Shown piece after piece: positions 8,901 through 18,113 of a DNA stretch of 33,249 nucleotides. Each line of letters begins with the position of its first letter. Positions within the stretch are counted from its first letter, which is position 1. The position numbers and the translations under genes are program-made. Below the pieces are notes generated by a model that worked only from the letters and a program-made list of their open reading frames with translations, was not told where the DNA came from and did no database searches. Source of the DNA: Candidatus Liptonbacteria bacterium (lineage in GTDB: Bacteria; Patescibacteriota; Minisyncoccia; UBA6257; Colwellbacteraceae); contig JAHXGO010000006.1 in the NCBI GenBank assembly GCA_019923695.1, forward strand, positions 1 through 33,249. The letters run 5' to 3'.

Positions 8901-9022
8901 CGATATATTGAGTGGCGTGTTGTCCACTATAAATTATCCTTGCAACCGATGGATAATCTGTGGCCAAAGGATAAATTATAGCTAATGGTCAACTTATAAT
9001 CGAAGAGCAATCTGTATATAAG
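8901..9022 (+). repeat. Intergenic modular repeat: hairpin plus 18-bp units
   Basis: cgatatattgAGTGGcgtgttgtCCACTata, then GGATAATCTGTGGCCAAA / GGATAAATTATAGCTAAT / GGTCAACTTATAATCGAA / GAGCAATCTGTATATAAG. Confidence 0.75.
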
Positions 9023-9032
9023 ATTTAATTTA

Positions 9033-9920
9033 ATGTTTTTTTTCTATTTTCTTATTTTCTTTTTTGGGGCAGCTGCGGGGAGTTTCTTGAATGTTTTAAG
9101 TTTGCGTTATAATCCGGACAAAAATTTGTTTTATAACGCTGGCGGACGATCTCGCTGTTTAGGTTGCGGGGAAAAGCTTTGTTGGTATGAACTTATCCCG
9201 CTTTTTAGTTTTTTTATTCAAAAAGGCCGCTGTCGGCATTGTCGTCAGCGGCTTTTATGGCAGTATCCCTTGATTGAAGCGCTTTGCGGATTGCTTTGCG
9301 TTTTTATCACTTTTAAAATTTTGGAAACTTCTTTGATTTATTTTTTGCCTTTATCAACCCAGGTTTTTTTGATAATTTTATGGTTTTTGATATTTCTTTC
9401 CCTTGTTTTAATGTCGCTTATTGATTTTAAGCTTCAGATAATTCCCGATGAGATAAATATTTTTTTAATAGTTCTGGGGTTTTTAAATCTTCTTGTTTAT
9501 TATTATTTATTTCCTTTTTCAGACATTATTGATTTAAACCTCAAAACTTCTTTTTTGGGAAGTTATGCTTTGCTTTTCAGGTTTTCCGATATTTTGTGGT
9601 TTAATTTTTTACTCGGAGCTGTTTTCGGAGGATTATTTTTCGGTTTTCTTTATTTTATAACTAAGGGGCAGGGGATGGGTTTTGGCGATGTTAAATTGGC
9701 TTTTTCTCTTGGTTTAGTTTTTGGCTGGCCGGATATTTTGATAATAAGTCTTTTAGCTTTTATAATCGGTTCGTTTGTTGGTTTGTTTCTTATGATAAGA
9801 CAAAAGAAAAAAATGAAAGACCTTCTTCCTTTTGGGCCTTTTATCGCTTTATCTTCTTTTTTGGTTTTTTTGTTTGGCGCCCAAATTTTAGGATTTTATT
9901 TCAAACTTTTTTTGGTTTAA
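9033..9920 (+). CDS. pilD: Prepilin peptidase (A24 family)
   Basis: GSFLNVLSLRY, zinc-type CxxC pairs, LIDFKLQIIPDEIN, GMGFGDVKLAF. Confidence 0.95.
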   Translation: MFFFYFLIFFFGAAAGSFLNVLSLRYNPDKNLFYNAGGRSRCLGCGEKLCWYELIPLFSFFIQKGRCRHCRQRLLWQYPLIEALCGLLCVFITFKILETSLIYFLPLSTQVFLIILWFLIFLSLVLMSLIDFKLQIIPDEINIFLIVLGFLNLLVYYYLFPFSDIIDLNLKTSFLGSYALLFRFSDILWFNFLLGAVFGGLFFGFLYFITKGQGMGFGDVKLAFSLGLVFGWPDILIISLLAFIIGSFVGLFLMIRQKKKMKDLLPFGPFIALSSFLVFLFGAQILGFYFKLFLV

Positions 9921-9983
9921 GAACAACCTATTTCTTTTAAATCATTTGTTTTGGTATAATTCATTTAATTATTGAAATTATAA

Positions 9984-10556
9984 ATGAATAAGTTTGCGGT
10001 TAAAAAACAATTTTTGGTTGAAGGACAGATAAAAAAAAGAAAGGGCTTTACTATTATCGAGGTTATTATAACGATCGGGATAATTGGAATTATGATATCG
10101 TCAATGGGTATAGTGATTGATAGACAAGAGCTTGTTTTTAATCTGGATCATCATAAATTAAGAGCTTTAATAAGCAGGGCAAAATCATTGACAATGTTCG
10201 GAGTATTTCAGGAAAAACCCGGGTCCCGATTTTGCGGTTATGGAGTAGAAATTAACGCTTCAGAAGGAAGGGCGGTTATTTTTAAGTCATTTAGCCGTGT
10301 AGAATGTCCTCCGGCCAGTTTTGGCGATTTTATTAGACGAGAACCTCTTTCCGGCGAATTAAACGAGTTAAGACTTGATAGGTTTTTAAGCTTTGAAGAA
10401 TCGGTTTATATTTTTTTTATTCCCCCTGATCCTAGTGTTCATATTTATGATATCCGAGGAATCCGAACTAATTCATTTACTATAAGAATGATAAACGAAA
10501 TCGGGAATGTTAGAAAAATAAATGTTAATTCCGCCGGCTTAATAGATTTATTGTAA
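9984..10556 (+). CDS. Pseudopilin
   Basis: KKRKGFTIIEVIITIGIIGIMISS. Confidence 0.8.
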   Translation: MNKFAVKKQFLVEGQIKKRKGFTIIEVIITIGIIGIMISSMGIVIDRQELVFNLDHHKLRALISRAKSLTMFGVFQEKPGSRFCGYGVEINASEGRAVIFKSFSRVECPPASFGDFIRREPLSGELNELRLDRFLSFEESVYIFFIPPDPSVHIYDIRGIRTNSFTIRMINEIGNVRKINVNSAGLIDLL

Positions 10557-10560
10557 AAAG

Positions 10561-10834
10561 AAATCTCAAATCTAAAATTTCAAATCTCAAAAACACATCT
10601 TAAAGTTAAAATCTTATGGAAAATGATTACAAAAAACAATTTTATCAAAAGAGAAGGGCAAAAAAATTTTAAAAGAAGCCAAAGAAATCGCCAACATTTT
10701 AGCCGCCAGCATCATTACAATGAAAAATAAAAGAAAGATTTAAGATTTTATTTGTAGATTTGAGATTTGATTTTTGAGATTTGAGATAAACTATGGTTGG
10801 CAAAAAAGATTGTCTGCTATAAAATGTAAATAAT
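10561..10834 (+). repeat. TIR-bounded element, longer copy B, with four-helix-bundle ORF debris
   Basis: Same 89-nt and 84-nt blocks as copy A, with 101 extra nt encoding ..GKKILKEAKEIANILAASIITMKNKRKI*; the start MENDYKKQFYQ is out of frame with this tail. Confidence 0.85.
10797..10825 (+). promoter_or_regulatory. Candidate promoter carried by repeat copy B
   Basis: TTGGCA-N17-TAAAAT. Confidence 0.45.
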
Positions 10835-10877
10835 ACTCGGAATTCTTGTAAATAATAATACAATAACAACCAACAAT

Positions 10878-11381
10878 ATGTTTTTTTTAGATAATAATCG
10901 TAAAAATAGATCGGGCCAGCTTTTAGTTGAGGGGTTAGTTGCTTTAAGTATTTTGACAATTGTGATTTTGGGCGTTGTTGCTATACTTTCAAGATCTTTT
11001 AGACAAACGAGAATAGTATTTGAAACGGCAATTGCCTCTAATTTAGCGGCTGAAGGAGCAGAGGTCGCAAAAAACATTATAGACAGGAATGTCTGGACAA
11101 ATCCTTTTAGACCTTGGAATGAGGGAATTTCTGAAGGAAAGTTTTCTGTTAATTATAACAGCGAAAGCTTTGGTTCATATCAAGATCGATTTATTCGTTT
11201 TAATCCGCAAACTGGAATTTACAGCTCTCAAGACGGTGTTCTAACTCCTTTTGAAAGAGTCATTGAAATGTCAATTATTTCTCCTAACCTTGTAAAAATA
11301 AAATCTACTGTAACTTGGCAAATACCCGGGACTCCTGAAAGAGAAGTTTCTGTTGAACATAATGTTTTGGGTTGGAGGTAA
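10878..11381 (+). CDS. PilV-like minor pseudopilin
   Basis: SGQLLVEGLVALSILTIVILGVVAIL; position among minor pilins. Confidence 0.7.
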   Translation: MFFLDNNRKNRSGQLLVEGLVALSILTIVILGVVAILSRSFRQTRIVFETAIASNLAAEGAEVAKNIIDRNVWTNPFRPWNEGISEGKFSVNYNSESFGSYQDRFIRFNPQTGIYSSQDGVLTPFERVIEMSIISPNLVKIKSTVTWQIPGTPEREVSVEHNVLGWR

Positions 11382-11979
11382 AAATAAAAGTTTTTGGTTT
11401 AAAATGTATAAAAAAATAAGAAATAAAATAAGAATGAGCAAGGGGATTGCTCCATTAAAAATTTTTAAAAAAAAATTAGAAGGGTTTACTTTAATGGAGT
11501 TGATGATAGCTTTGGGAATTTTTGTAATCGTTATTATTGTCGTTGTTTCAATTTTTATTCATTCAGTCAAAATTAATAGAACGATTTCTAAAAGAATAGC
11601 GGCAATAGATAATGTTTCTTTGGTTGTTGAACAGATTGCCAGAGAAATCAGAACAGGAGTGAGATTTGGCCAGATAAGAGAAATTGACGGCAAAGTTGGT
11701 GAAGGCTTTTCTTTTGTGAATTATAAAGGAGAGACTGTTAACTATAAATTAAGCGGCGGAGTAATAAAAAAAAGAGTAAAGCTGGGGGACAATATGATTC
11801 ATGATTTTTTGCCTATTACTTCAGCGAATGTTAAAATTAATAGATTGATTTTTCTATCGTCAGTTCAGCCGCCTCGGATAACGATTGTAGTTGAGGCCTC
11901 TGGCGGGCCATTCGCAAAACCATTGAATCTTCAAACAACAGTCGGCGCCCGACTTATTTATTATAAAGAAGCAAGATAA
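11353..11979 (+). CDS. PilW/PilJ-like minor pseudopilin
   Basis: LEGFTLMELMIALGIFVIVIIV; true start may be internal. Confidence 0.8.
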   Translation: MNIMFWVGGKNKSFWFKMYKKIRNKIRMSKGIAPLKIFKKKLEGFTLMELMIALGIFVIVIIVVVSIFIHSVKINRTISKRIAAIDNVSLVVEQIAREIRTGVRFGQIREIDGKVGEGFSFVNYKGETVNYKLSGGVIKKRVKLGDNMIHDFLPITSANVKINRLIFLSSVQPPRITIVVEASGGPFAKPLNLQTTVGARLIYYKEAR

Positions 11980-12007
11980 CAAAAAAATAAAAAATAGTTA
12001 AAATAAT

Positions 12008-12061
12008 TTTATGTTTATGGCCAACGGACAATCTATGACTGAAAGACAACCCAACGATTTA
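12008..12061 (+). repeat. Three 18-bp units overlapping the 5' end of the PilX-like ORF
   Basis: TTTATGTTTATGGCCAAC / GGACAATCTATGACTGAA / AGACAACCCAACGATTTA. Confidence 0.65.
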
Positions 12062-12475
12062 AAAAAACACAAGAACAGCGAACTACAGACTCATTATATT
12101 AAACTCGAAACTCACCAGAGAAAGGGTCAAATAATGATTTTTACCGCAATAGTCTTTATCGGAGCTATTATGATGATAGGTGTTTTTGTCGGTCTTTTGG
12201 TTCTTTTTGGGTTTGCTCAATCAACTAATATACCTCTTTCATCTGAATCTATTTTTGCCGCTGACGCTGGCATTGAATGTGTGATTAATAAAAAATTTGG
12301 AATTATTGAAGGATCCAATTGTCCAGAAGCAGAAACAATAAAAACCCTTGGTAACGGCTCAAGATTTCAATATCGACAGCTATATGATAATAATACTTGG
12401 GTTGCCATAGGTATGGATAGAAAAGGAAGAACAGTAAGGGCTTTACAAATAAGGTTTGAAGAAGTACGATTATAA
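12011..12475 (+). CDS. PilX-like minor pilus protein
   Basis: KGQIMIFTAIVFIGAIMMIGVFVGLL followed by AADAGIECV. N-terminal about 35 aa are repeat-derived; start uncertain. Confidence 0.6.
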   Translation: MFMANGQSMTERQPNDLKKHKNSELQTHYIKLETHQRKGQIMIFTAIVFIGAIMMIGVFVGLLVLFGFAQSTNIPLSSESIFAADAGIECVINKKFGIIEGSNCPEAETIKTLGNGSRFQYRQLYDNNTWVAIGMDRKGRTVRALQIRFEEVRL

Positions 12476-12511
12476 AAATGTCGAATTTATAATATTTTTG
12501 TAAATTTTAAT

Positions 12512-13294
12512 ATGAATTTAAATAATTTTAAAAATAAAAAGTTTTTTTTAATTATTGGTGTTGTGGTTGCCGCGATGATTTTGATTTATTTAGCTTTTGT
12601 TTACGGTCCTGGTTTTTTTGCAAAGAAATCGCCCGAATATCTTCTTCAACAAAGAATTATCAGAGATCACGGTTTAGCAGTTGAAGTAAAAAACTGGGAT
12701 AACTATTTTGTTTATTTGCCTGCGGAAGAAGTCCGTTCCGCTTTGTTGGAAGCTGAACAAAAAGAAGAGTTTAAAATTTTGTTTCCTCAATTTAGTTTTC
12801 CTCTTGGAGAAGAACGAATAGATGATATAAGTTTTGGAAATTTAATGCGGTCTTCGACTTTAGAAGAATCTTTTTTTAATCGCGGTCCTGGTTCAGCCTT
12901 TCTTGTTTTAGATGGGTTTCCGAGAAACACAGTTTTTTATTCTATCTCTGACGCGACAATTAGGACTATCAAAATACCTTCTGAATCATTGGAGTTTAAT
13001 AATTCAGTTACGGTATTTCAGGCGCAATCAGGAGATTTAAAATGGGAGATTTATGTGGCTGGCGAAATTTTACTCAAAGAAGCGATGATTGGTTCTGACG
13101 AAACAGAAAAGATTGTTTCTATAGGTACTCCTTTATTTGCTTTGGGAAATCATCAAATCATCCCAGCTTCAGTTTTTGGCACTGCAGGTTTCCAAATAGC
13201 TTTTATCGCTGCCAAAGGCGAAAACTATGAAGCTGCTAATCTTCTCAATATTTTAACCAGAGGCGGAAGGTTTGTTATGTTACAAAGTCCTTAG
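12512..13294 (+). CDS. Hypothetical single-TM protein, last gene of the pilus cluster
   Basis: Long ORF, N-terminal TM, followed by a terminator. Confidence 0.65.
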   Translation: MNLNNFKNKKFFLIIGVVVAAMILIYLAFVYGPGFFAKKSPEYLLQQRIIRDHGLAVEVKNWDNYFVYLPAEEVRSALLEAEQKEEFKILFPQFSFPLGEERIDDISFGNLMRSSTLEESFFNRGPGSAFLVLDGFPRNTVFYSISDATIRTIKIPSESLEFNNSVTVFQAQSGDLKWEIYVAGEILLKEAMIGSDETEKIVSIGTPLFALGNHQIIPASVFGTAGFQIAFIAAKGENYEAANLLNILTRGGRFVMLQSP

Positions 13295-13317
13295 TTTTTA
13301 GTAAGGTTGAAGAGTTC

Positions 13318-13366
13318 ACCGGTTTCTAATTTTGCGATATGCAAAAAAAGAAACCGGTTTTTTATT
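13318..13366 (+). terminator. Rho-independent terminator
   Basis: ACCGGTTTCT ... AGAAACCGGT followed by TTTTTATTTTT. Confidence 0.8.
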
Positions 13367-13371
13367 TTTGC

Positions 13372-13452
13372 CCCGTTAGAAGCTTTCATTATATAGCAAG
13401 TTAATCTAAATTATTGAGCTTAAAACTCGAAATCTGAAAGCTTCTAACAGGG
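13372..13452. repeat. 17-18 bp inverted repeat
   Basis: cccgttagaagctttca (13372-13388) versus tgaaagcttctaacaggg (13435-13452). Confidence 0.75.
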
Positions 13453-13545
13453 TTGATATATCGAACCTATGGCTTGCTATAGTTTAGTTATTTCAATAAT
13501 TATACGTTCACATATAACCATATAACAATCATAGCAAGCGCGTTT

Positions 13546-14055
13546 TCAGTAACTGATGAGATTTAAAATTATATCTTTTATTTTAATCGGGTTAGGCAAA
13601 TTTTTTATTAGAAGTTCTTTGATTTGACCGGCGGTTTGAACATGAATATGTCCAAATTTTAGTAAAGAAGGTAAAAATCCGATTATTTCTATTTTTATAT
13701 CCTGAATGTTTTTAATGGGGATTGATGTTTGGTCTCTTGCAAAAAGACCTCTTTGTTCAACATCAATTAATCTTTTATTAGTCACAACTATCACATCCAG
13801 ATAATAATTTGTCCAGACAATAAAGAAAATCGTAAAAATACAGAATTTCCAACTAATTAGAATGAAAAGTAAACCAGTAATTGATTTTATATTTCCAAAA
13901 AATAAAACCTGAATCGGTTCAATCGCGCTAAGGGAAAAGATTATTAAAAGGGGAACAATAATAGCGGCTATTAAAGCAAAACTTTGATAAAGAACGACAA
14001 TCCAATGTCGTCTTTGTTCAATAATTATTTTTTCGTCTTCTAAAAGATTAATCAT
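13546..14055 (-). CDS. Bacterial PH-domain membrane protein
   Basis: Two TMs, then YYLDVIVVTNKRLIDVEQRGLFARDQTSIPIKNIQDIKIE. Confidence 0.75.
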   Translation of the reverse strand: MINLLEDEKIIIEQRRHWIVVLYQSFALIAAIIVPLLIIFSLSAIEPIQVLFFGNIKSITGLLFILISWKFCIFTIFFIVWTNYYLDVIVVTNKRLIDVEQRGLFARDQTSIPIKNIQDIKIEIIGFLPSLLKFGHIHVQTAGQIKELLIKNLPNPIKIKDIILNLISY

Positions 14056-14269
14056 ATAATAGATAAATTATCATTAACGCGAACATAATTGCCAAAAAAG
14101 CGACTGAAAGCCCAAAGTAAATTTTTTGTATTATTTTTATTTTTTTAGCGTTTAATCCGTAGCGGGTCCAATGATGGTTTAAGACGGCGCTGATAACTCC
14201 CCAAAAAATCAGGGCTATTAGAAAAATTAACGGTATGGCGATTGTAAGTATTTCGTGAGTTGTTTCCAT
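14048..14269 (-). CDS. Small membrane protein, hypothetical
   Basis: 73 aa, two TMs, overlaps the PH-domain gene by 8 nt. Confidence 0.5.
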   Translation of the reverse strand: METTHEILTIAIPLIFLIALIFWGVISAVLNHHWTRYGLNAKKIKIIQKIYFGLSVAFLAIMFALMIIYLLYD

Positions 14270-14312
14270 TGATTCACTTTATTCAATTATATAATTTAAG
14301 TATAAAAATACA

Positions 14313-14403
14313 AATGATATCGGTATATTTTGAGTGAATCTGATTAAAAAACTTCATAGAACTAAGACTTTATGGGTCCAGGATGTATGTAAAGTTATGC
14401 GCA
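14313..14403 (-). mobile_element. Solitary IS end relic
   Basis: gatatcggtatat...aaaaaacttcat...atgggtccaggatgtatgtaaagttatgc aligns to the IS end gataccggtatat...aaaaactccatg...atggagtgcaagatgtatgtgaggttatgc. Confidence 0.6.
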
Positions 14404-14523
14404 TTTAAACAATTTCAAGGATTATAAAAATAAAAAAGCAATCGTTTTGTCAACTACAACAAGCGTAATACTTTATATTTTAATGGACATCATTTAAAAT
14501 TATGTTAATATATAAATATAAAA

Positions 14524-15537
14524 ATGTTTGTTAAACAAGTGGGGATTGATTTAGGCACGACAAATACTGTTGTTTTCGTGCCAAAAAAGGGCTTTGTTAT
14601 CAATGAGTCAACCATTGTGGCCTTAAGTTATCCAGAAAACAAGGTTTTGGCTATTGGCAAAGAAGCCAAAGAAATGATTGGTAGAACGCCAGGAGACATA
14701 GTTGCTTATCGGCCGCTGAAAGATGGGGTGATAGCTGATTATTATATTACTAAAGCAATGCTTAAATATTTTATTAATCGAGCGGTTGGTAATTTTAATC
14801 TTTTCAGGCCTGATGTTGTAATTTCAGCGCCTGCCGGTATTACCCCAACTGAACGCCGGGCAGTTATTAATGCGGCTTTGGAAGCAGGCGCTAAAAACGC
14901 TTATATTGTTCGGGAACCTCTTTTAGCCGCTTTAGGCGCCGGCATTCTTATTAATTCATCTTCCGGAAATATGATAGTTAACATTGGCGGAGGAACCAGC
15001 GAAGTAGCCGTGATCTCTTTGGGAAGCATTGTTTGTTGGTCAAGTATTAGAGTTGCCGGCAATAAATTTGACGAAACAATTATAGATTATATAAAAAAGA
15101 AATATTCTTTGGCGATTGGAGAACAAACCGCTGAAATGGTGAAGATTAATATTGGTTCTGCCTTATCACTTAAGACAGGAAAATTAGAATGTGAAATTAG
15201 GGGGCGTAGTCTTTTAACTGGCTTGCCTAAAGATATTATTATTAATTCGAATGAAATAGCCGAAGCCCTAAGTCCGCTTCTTTTAGAAATCACCGCTTCC
15301 ATTCAAAACATTTTTAACCAAACGCCTCCGGAATTAGTGGCTGATATTATGGAAAAAGGGATTATTGTTTCCGGCGGCGTCGCTAATTTAAGGAATATTG
15401 ATGAATTTTTTATGCGTTTTTTGGGAGTGGAGGCCTATATTGCTGAAGAGCCTATTCTTTGTGTGGCTAAAGGAACAAGTATAATTTTAAATCATTTGGA
15501 AGCGTATAAAAAAACATTATTAGATAAAAGAACTTAA
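14524..15537 (+). CDS. mreB: MreB/Mbl family actin, paralog 1
   Basis: GIDLGTTNTVVFVP, IVREPLLAALGAG, IVNIGGGTSEVAVISLG, IGEQTAEMVKINIGSA. Confidence 0.92.
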   Translation: MFVKQVGIDLGTTNTVVFVPKKGFVINESTIVALSYPENKVLAIGKEAKEMIGRTPGDIVAYRPLKDGVIADYYITKAMLKYFINRAVGNFNLFRPDVVISAPAGITPTERRAVINAALEAGAKNAYIVREPLLAALGAGILINSSSGNMIVNIGGGTSEVAVISLGSIVCWSSIRVAGNKFDETIIDYIKKKYSLAIGEQTAEMVKINIGSALSLKTGKLECEIRGRSLLTGLPKDIIINSNEIAEALSPLLLEITASIQNIFNQTPPELVADIMEKGIIVSGGVANLRNIDEFFMRFLGVEAYIAEEPILCVAKGTSIILNHLEAYKKTLLDKRT

Positions 15538-15553
15538 TTTTTGATTTGGATAA

Positions 15554-16498
15554 ATGATGACAACAAAACAAAGCCTTGATTTATCGAATCCGAAGTTCAT
15601 TATCGGCCATAAGAAACAGCAAGAGTTTTTTAATCGTTTAATTAAAGAAGGTAAGTCAGGCGGCAGTTATATTTTTTTTGGGGAAAGCCAGATAGGTAAA
15701 TTTACTTTTGCCAAATTTTTAGCTACCAAGCTATCAACCGGTATTTCAGAACAGAAAAGTTCTTCTTTACAATCAAAAGACGACTCTTGGTTAAAAGGCA
15801 ATTTGTTTGATACTTTAATTATTGATGTTTTTCAAGACCAAGAAGAAAATCAAGAAGAAAAAGAAGAAAGCATTGGGATTGATAAAATAAGAAAAATAAA
15901 GATTTTTCTTAGTCGAAAACCAATTTATTCTCCATTAAGAACAGTTATTATAAATGAAGCTGATAGGTTAACTTTAGAAGCTCAAAACGCTCTTTTAAAG
16001 ATTGCCGAAGAACCTTCGATTTTAAGTTTGATAATTCTTGTTTTGCCGAATCCGGAAGCTTTATTTTCTACTCTTACTTCAAGGTTTAAAAAGATTTATT
16101 TTAGTCGATTAACTTTTCAAGAGATAAAATTATGGCTGATAGAAGAATTTAAAGTTGAATCAAAAATAGCTAATGCCGCATCAATTTCTTGTTTCGGCAA
16201 GCCCGGGTTAGCTCTGGAATTGATTACAACTGAAGGGCAGTTTCAAACCGAAAAAGTTGGTTATACTAAAGTTTCGTCTTGGCAGACTGATCGTCTTGCC
16301 CAATATAATCAATTAAAAACCATTGGCGATTATCGTTTTTTTATTAAAAAGCTTTTAATAGAGCTTTACGGCGTTCAAAATAGAGACAAAATAAGAAATG
16401 TCGATTGTCTCAAAGAATTATTAAAAAGATTGGTTTTTATTGAAAGTTTAAATACTAATAAAAAAATTCAACTTCAATCAATTTTATGGAACCGTTAA
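15554..16498 (+). CDS. holB: DNA polymerase III delta' subunit-like
   Basis: FFGESQIGKFTFAKFLA, TVIINEADRLTLEAQNALLKIAEEPS, LVLPNPEALFSTLTSRFKKIYF. Confidence 0.82.
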   Translation: MMTTKQSLDLSNPKFIIGHKKQQEFFNRLIKEGKSGGSYIFFGESQIGKFTFAKFLATKLSTGISEQKSSSLQSKDDSWLKGNLFDTLIIDVFQDQEENQEEKEESIGIDKIRKIKIFLSRKPIYSPLRTVIINEADRLTLEAQNALLKIAEEPSILSLIILVLPNPEALFSTLTSRFKKIYFSRLTFQEIKLWLIEEFKVESKIANAASISCFGKPGLALELITTEGQFQTEKVGYTKVSSWQTDRLAQYNQLKTIGDYRFFIKKLLIELYGVQNRDKIRNVDCLKELLKRLVFIESLNTNKKIQLQSILWNR

Positions 16499-17016
16499 AA
16501 GAAATAGAACAATTAATAAAAGATATTCTTATTTGGCTAAAAGAGGAATTTTCAAAAATTCGTTCCAACAGGCCGTCGTCTAAATTTATAGAACACATAA
16601 AGGTTAATTACACTGACGGAGTTTACTCAATCAATCAATTAGCTTCAATTGGGGTGGTACCACCAAGAGAAATTATTGTTTCTCCGTGGGACACCAGTCT
16701 TGTCTCTATTATTTCTAAAGCGATAGAATCTTCTGGTTTAGGACTGAAAGCCACTCCAGAAGGGAATATAATTAGAGTTCATCTTCCGTCGCTTACAGAA
16801 GAACGGATAAAAGAACTGACAAAGTTGATAAAATCTTTAGCGGAAGAGGCCAGAATAAAAATGAGACTGGCAAGGGATAAAGTAGTGAAAAAAATCAATG
16901 AGTCTCCCGAGGACCAAAAATTTAAATTTAAAAATAATCTTCAAAAAATGGTTGATAAATTTAACGATGAGATTGACACAATAGTTGAATTAAAGATAAA
17001 AGAATTAAACGAATAA
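16486..17016 (+). CDS. frr: Ribosome recycling factor
   Basis: IRSNRPSSKFIEHIKVNY, IIVSPWD, PEGNIIRVHLPSLTEERIKEL. Confidence 0.93.
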   Translation: MEPLKEIEQLIKDILIWLKEEFSKIRSNRPSSKFIEHIKVNYTDGVYSINQLASIGVVPPREIIVSPWDTSLVSIISKAIESSGLGLKATPEGNIIRVHLPSLTEERIKELTKLIKSLAEEARIKMRLARDKVVKKINESPEDQKFKFKNNLQKMVDKFNDEIDTIVELKIKELNE

Positions 17017-17020
17017 AATA

Positions 17021-18058
17021 ATGGATTTTTTTATTGTTTTTCTTTTAATTGTGGTTTTTTTGGCTATTCTTATTTTAGGCCATGAAGGAGGTCATTTTTT
17101 GGCCGCTAGATTATTTGGCGTTGATGTTGAGGAATTTGGTTTTGGTTTTCCGCCTCGTCTTTTTTCTAAAAAAATAGGAAAAACAATTTACAGTTTTAAT
17201 TTTTTTCCTTTTGGCGGCTTTGTAAAAATTAAAGGAGTTGATGTTTCTAAAGAAGAAGCTGATAAAATCCAAAAAAACGATGATTTAAAAAATGATTTTC
17301 GATCTCAATCAACTTTAAAAAAAATAATAATCATTTTATCGGGCGTTATAGTTAATTTTATCATTGGGTGGTTAGCTTTTAGCGTTGTTTTTATGGTTGG
17401 TATTCCTAAAGCTGTTTATGTTCGCGGGACCTTGCCGGAAAGTCCGGCTTTTTTGGCAGGCTTCCAAAGCGGAGATAAAATTCTGGGTTTTGAAAAAATG
17501 GAGGACTTTATTAAATTAATTGAAGATAGTCCTCAAAAAAATATTGAAATAGAAATTAAAAGAGAGGGCAAGGTTCTTTTTATAGAAGCTGTTCCGCGCT
17601 TAGACGATAATTTGAATAAAGGCGTTTTAGGCATTGAGCTTTTTGAAACGGGAATGGAAAAAAGCGGATTAGTTAACAGTTTTAAAAATGGTTTTGAGCA
17701 GAGTGTAAATATTATGAAGCTTATTGCTTTGTCTTTAGCGTCTATAATAAGAGAAGGAGATTTTTCTTCGGTTGTCGGGCCGGTCGGAGTTTTTCAAGCG
17801 ATTGGCAGCGCAAAAGAACTTGGCATTCCTTATATTTTTCAGCTTTTAGGATTAATTTCTTTAAATTTGGTTTTTATAAACATTTTGCCTTTGCCGGCTT
17901 TGGACGGAGGAAGAGTAATTTTTATTATTATTGAAAAAATTATTCGACGGCCGATTAATTATAAAATAGAATCTGCCATTCATTCATTCTTTTTTCTTGT
18001 TTTGTTATTTTTATTGATAGCTGTGACTATTAAAGATGTTTCAAGACTTATTTTTTAA
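17021..18058 (+). CDS. rseP: Site-2 protease / RseP-like with PDZ domain
   Basis: ILGHEGGHFLAARLFGV, PDZ region, NILPLPALDGGRVIF. Confidence 0.92.
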   Translation: MDFFIVFLLIVVFLAILILGHEGGHFLAARLFGVDVEEFGFGFPPRLFSKKIGKTIYSFNFFPFGGFVKIKGVDVSKEEADKIQKNDDLKNDFRSQSTLKKIIIILSGVIVNFIIGWLAFSVVFMVGIPKAVYVRGTLPESPAFLAGFQSGDKILGFEKMEDFIKLIEDSPQKNIEIEIKREGKVLFIEAVPRLDDNLNKGVLGIELFETGMEKSGLVNSFKNGFEQSVNIMKLIALSLASIIREGDFSSVVGPVGVFQAIGSAKELGIPYIFQLLGLISLNLVFINILPLPALDGGRVIFIIIEKIIRRPINYKIESAIHSFFFLVLLFLLIAVTIKDVSRLIF

Positions 18059-18113
18059 CGAAGTTGTCAGCAGTTAAAAATAATGATAAGATATAAAAAA
18101 TTAAAGACTAATT

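Noticed and set aside
10699-11077. Two minus-strand ORFs near repeat copy B and the PilV-like gene
   Set aside because: Overlap repeat and pilin coding on the opposite strand; low-complexity translations.
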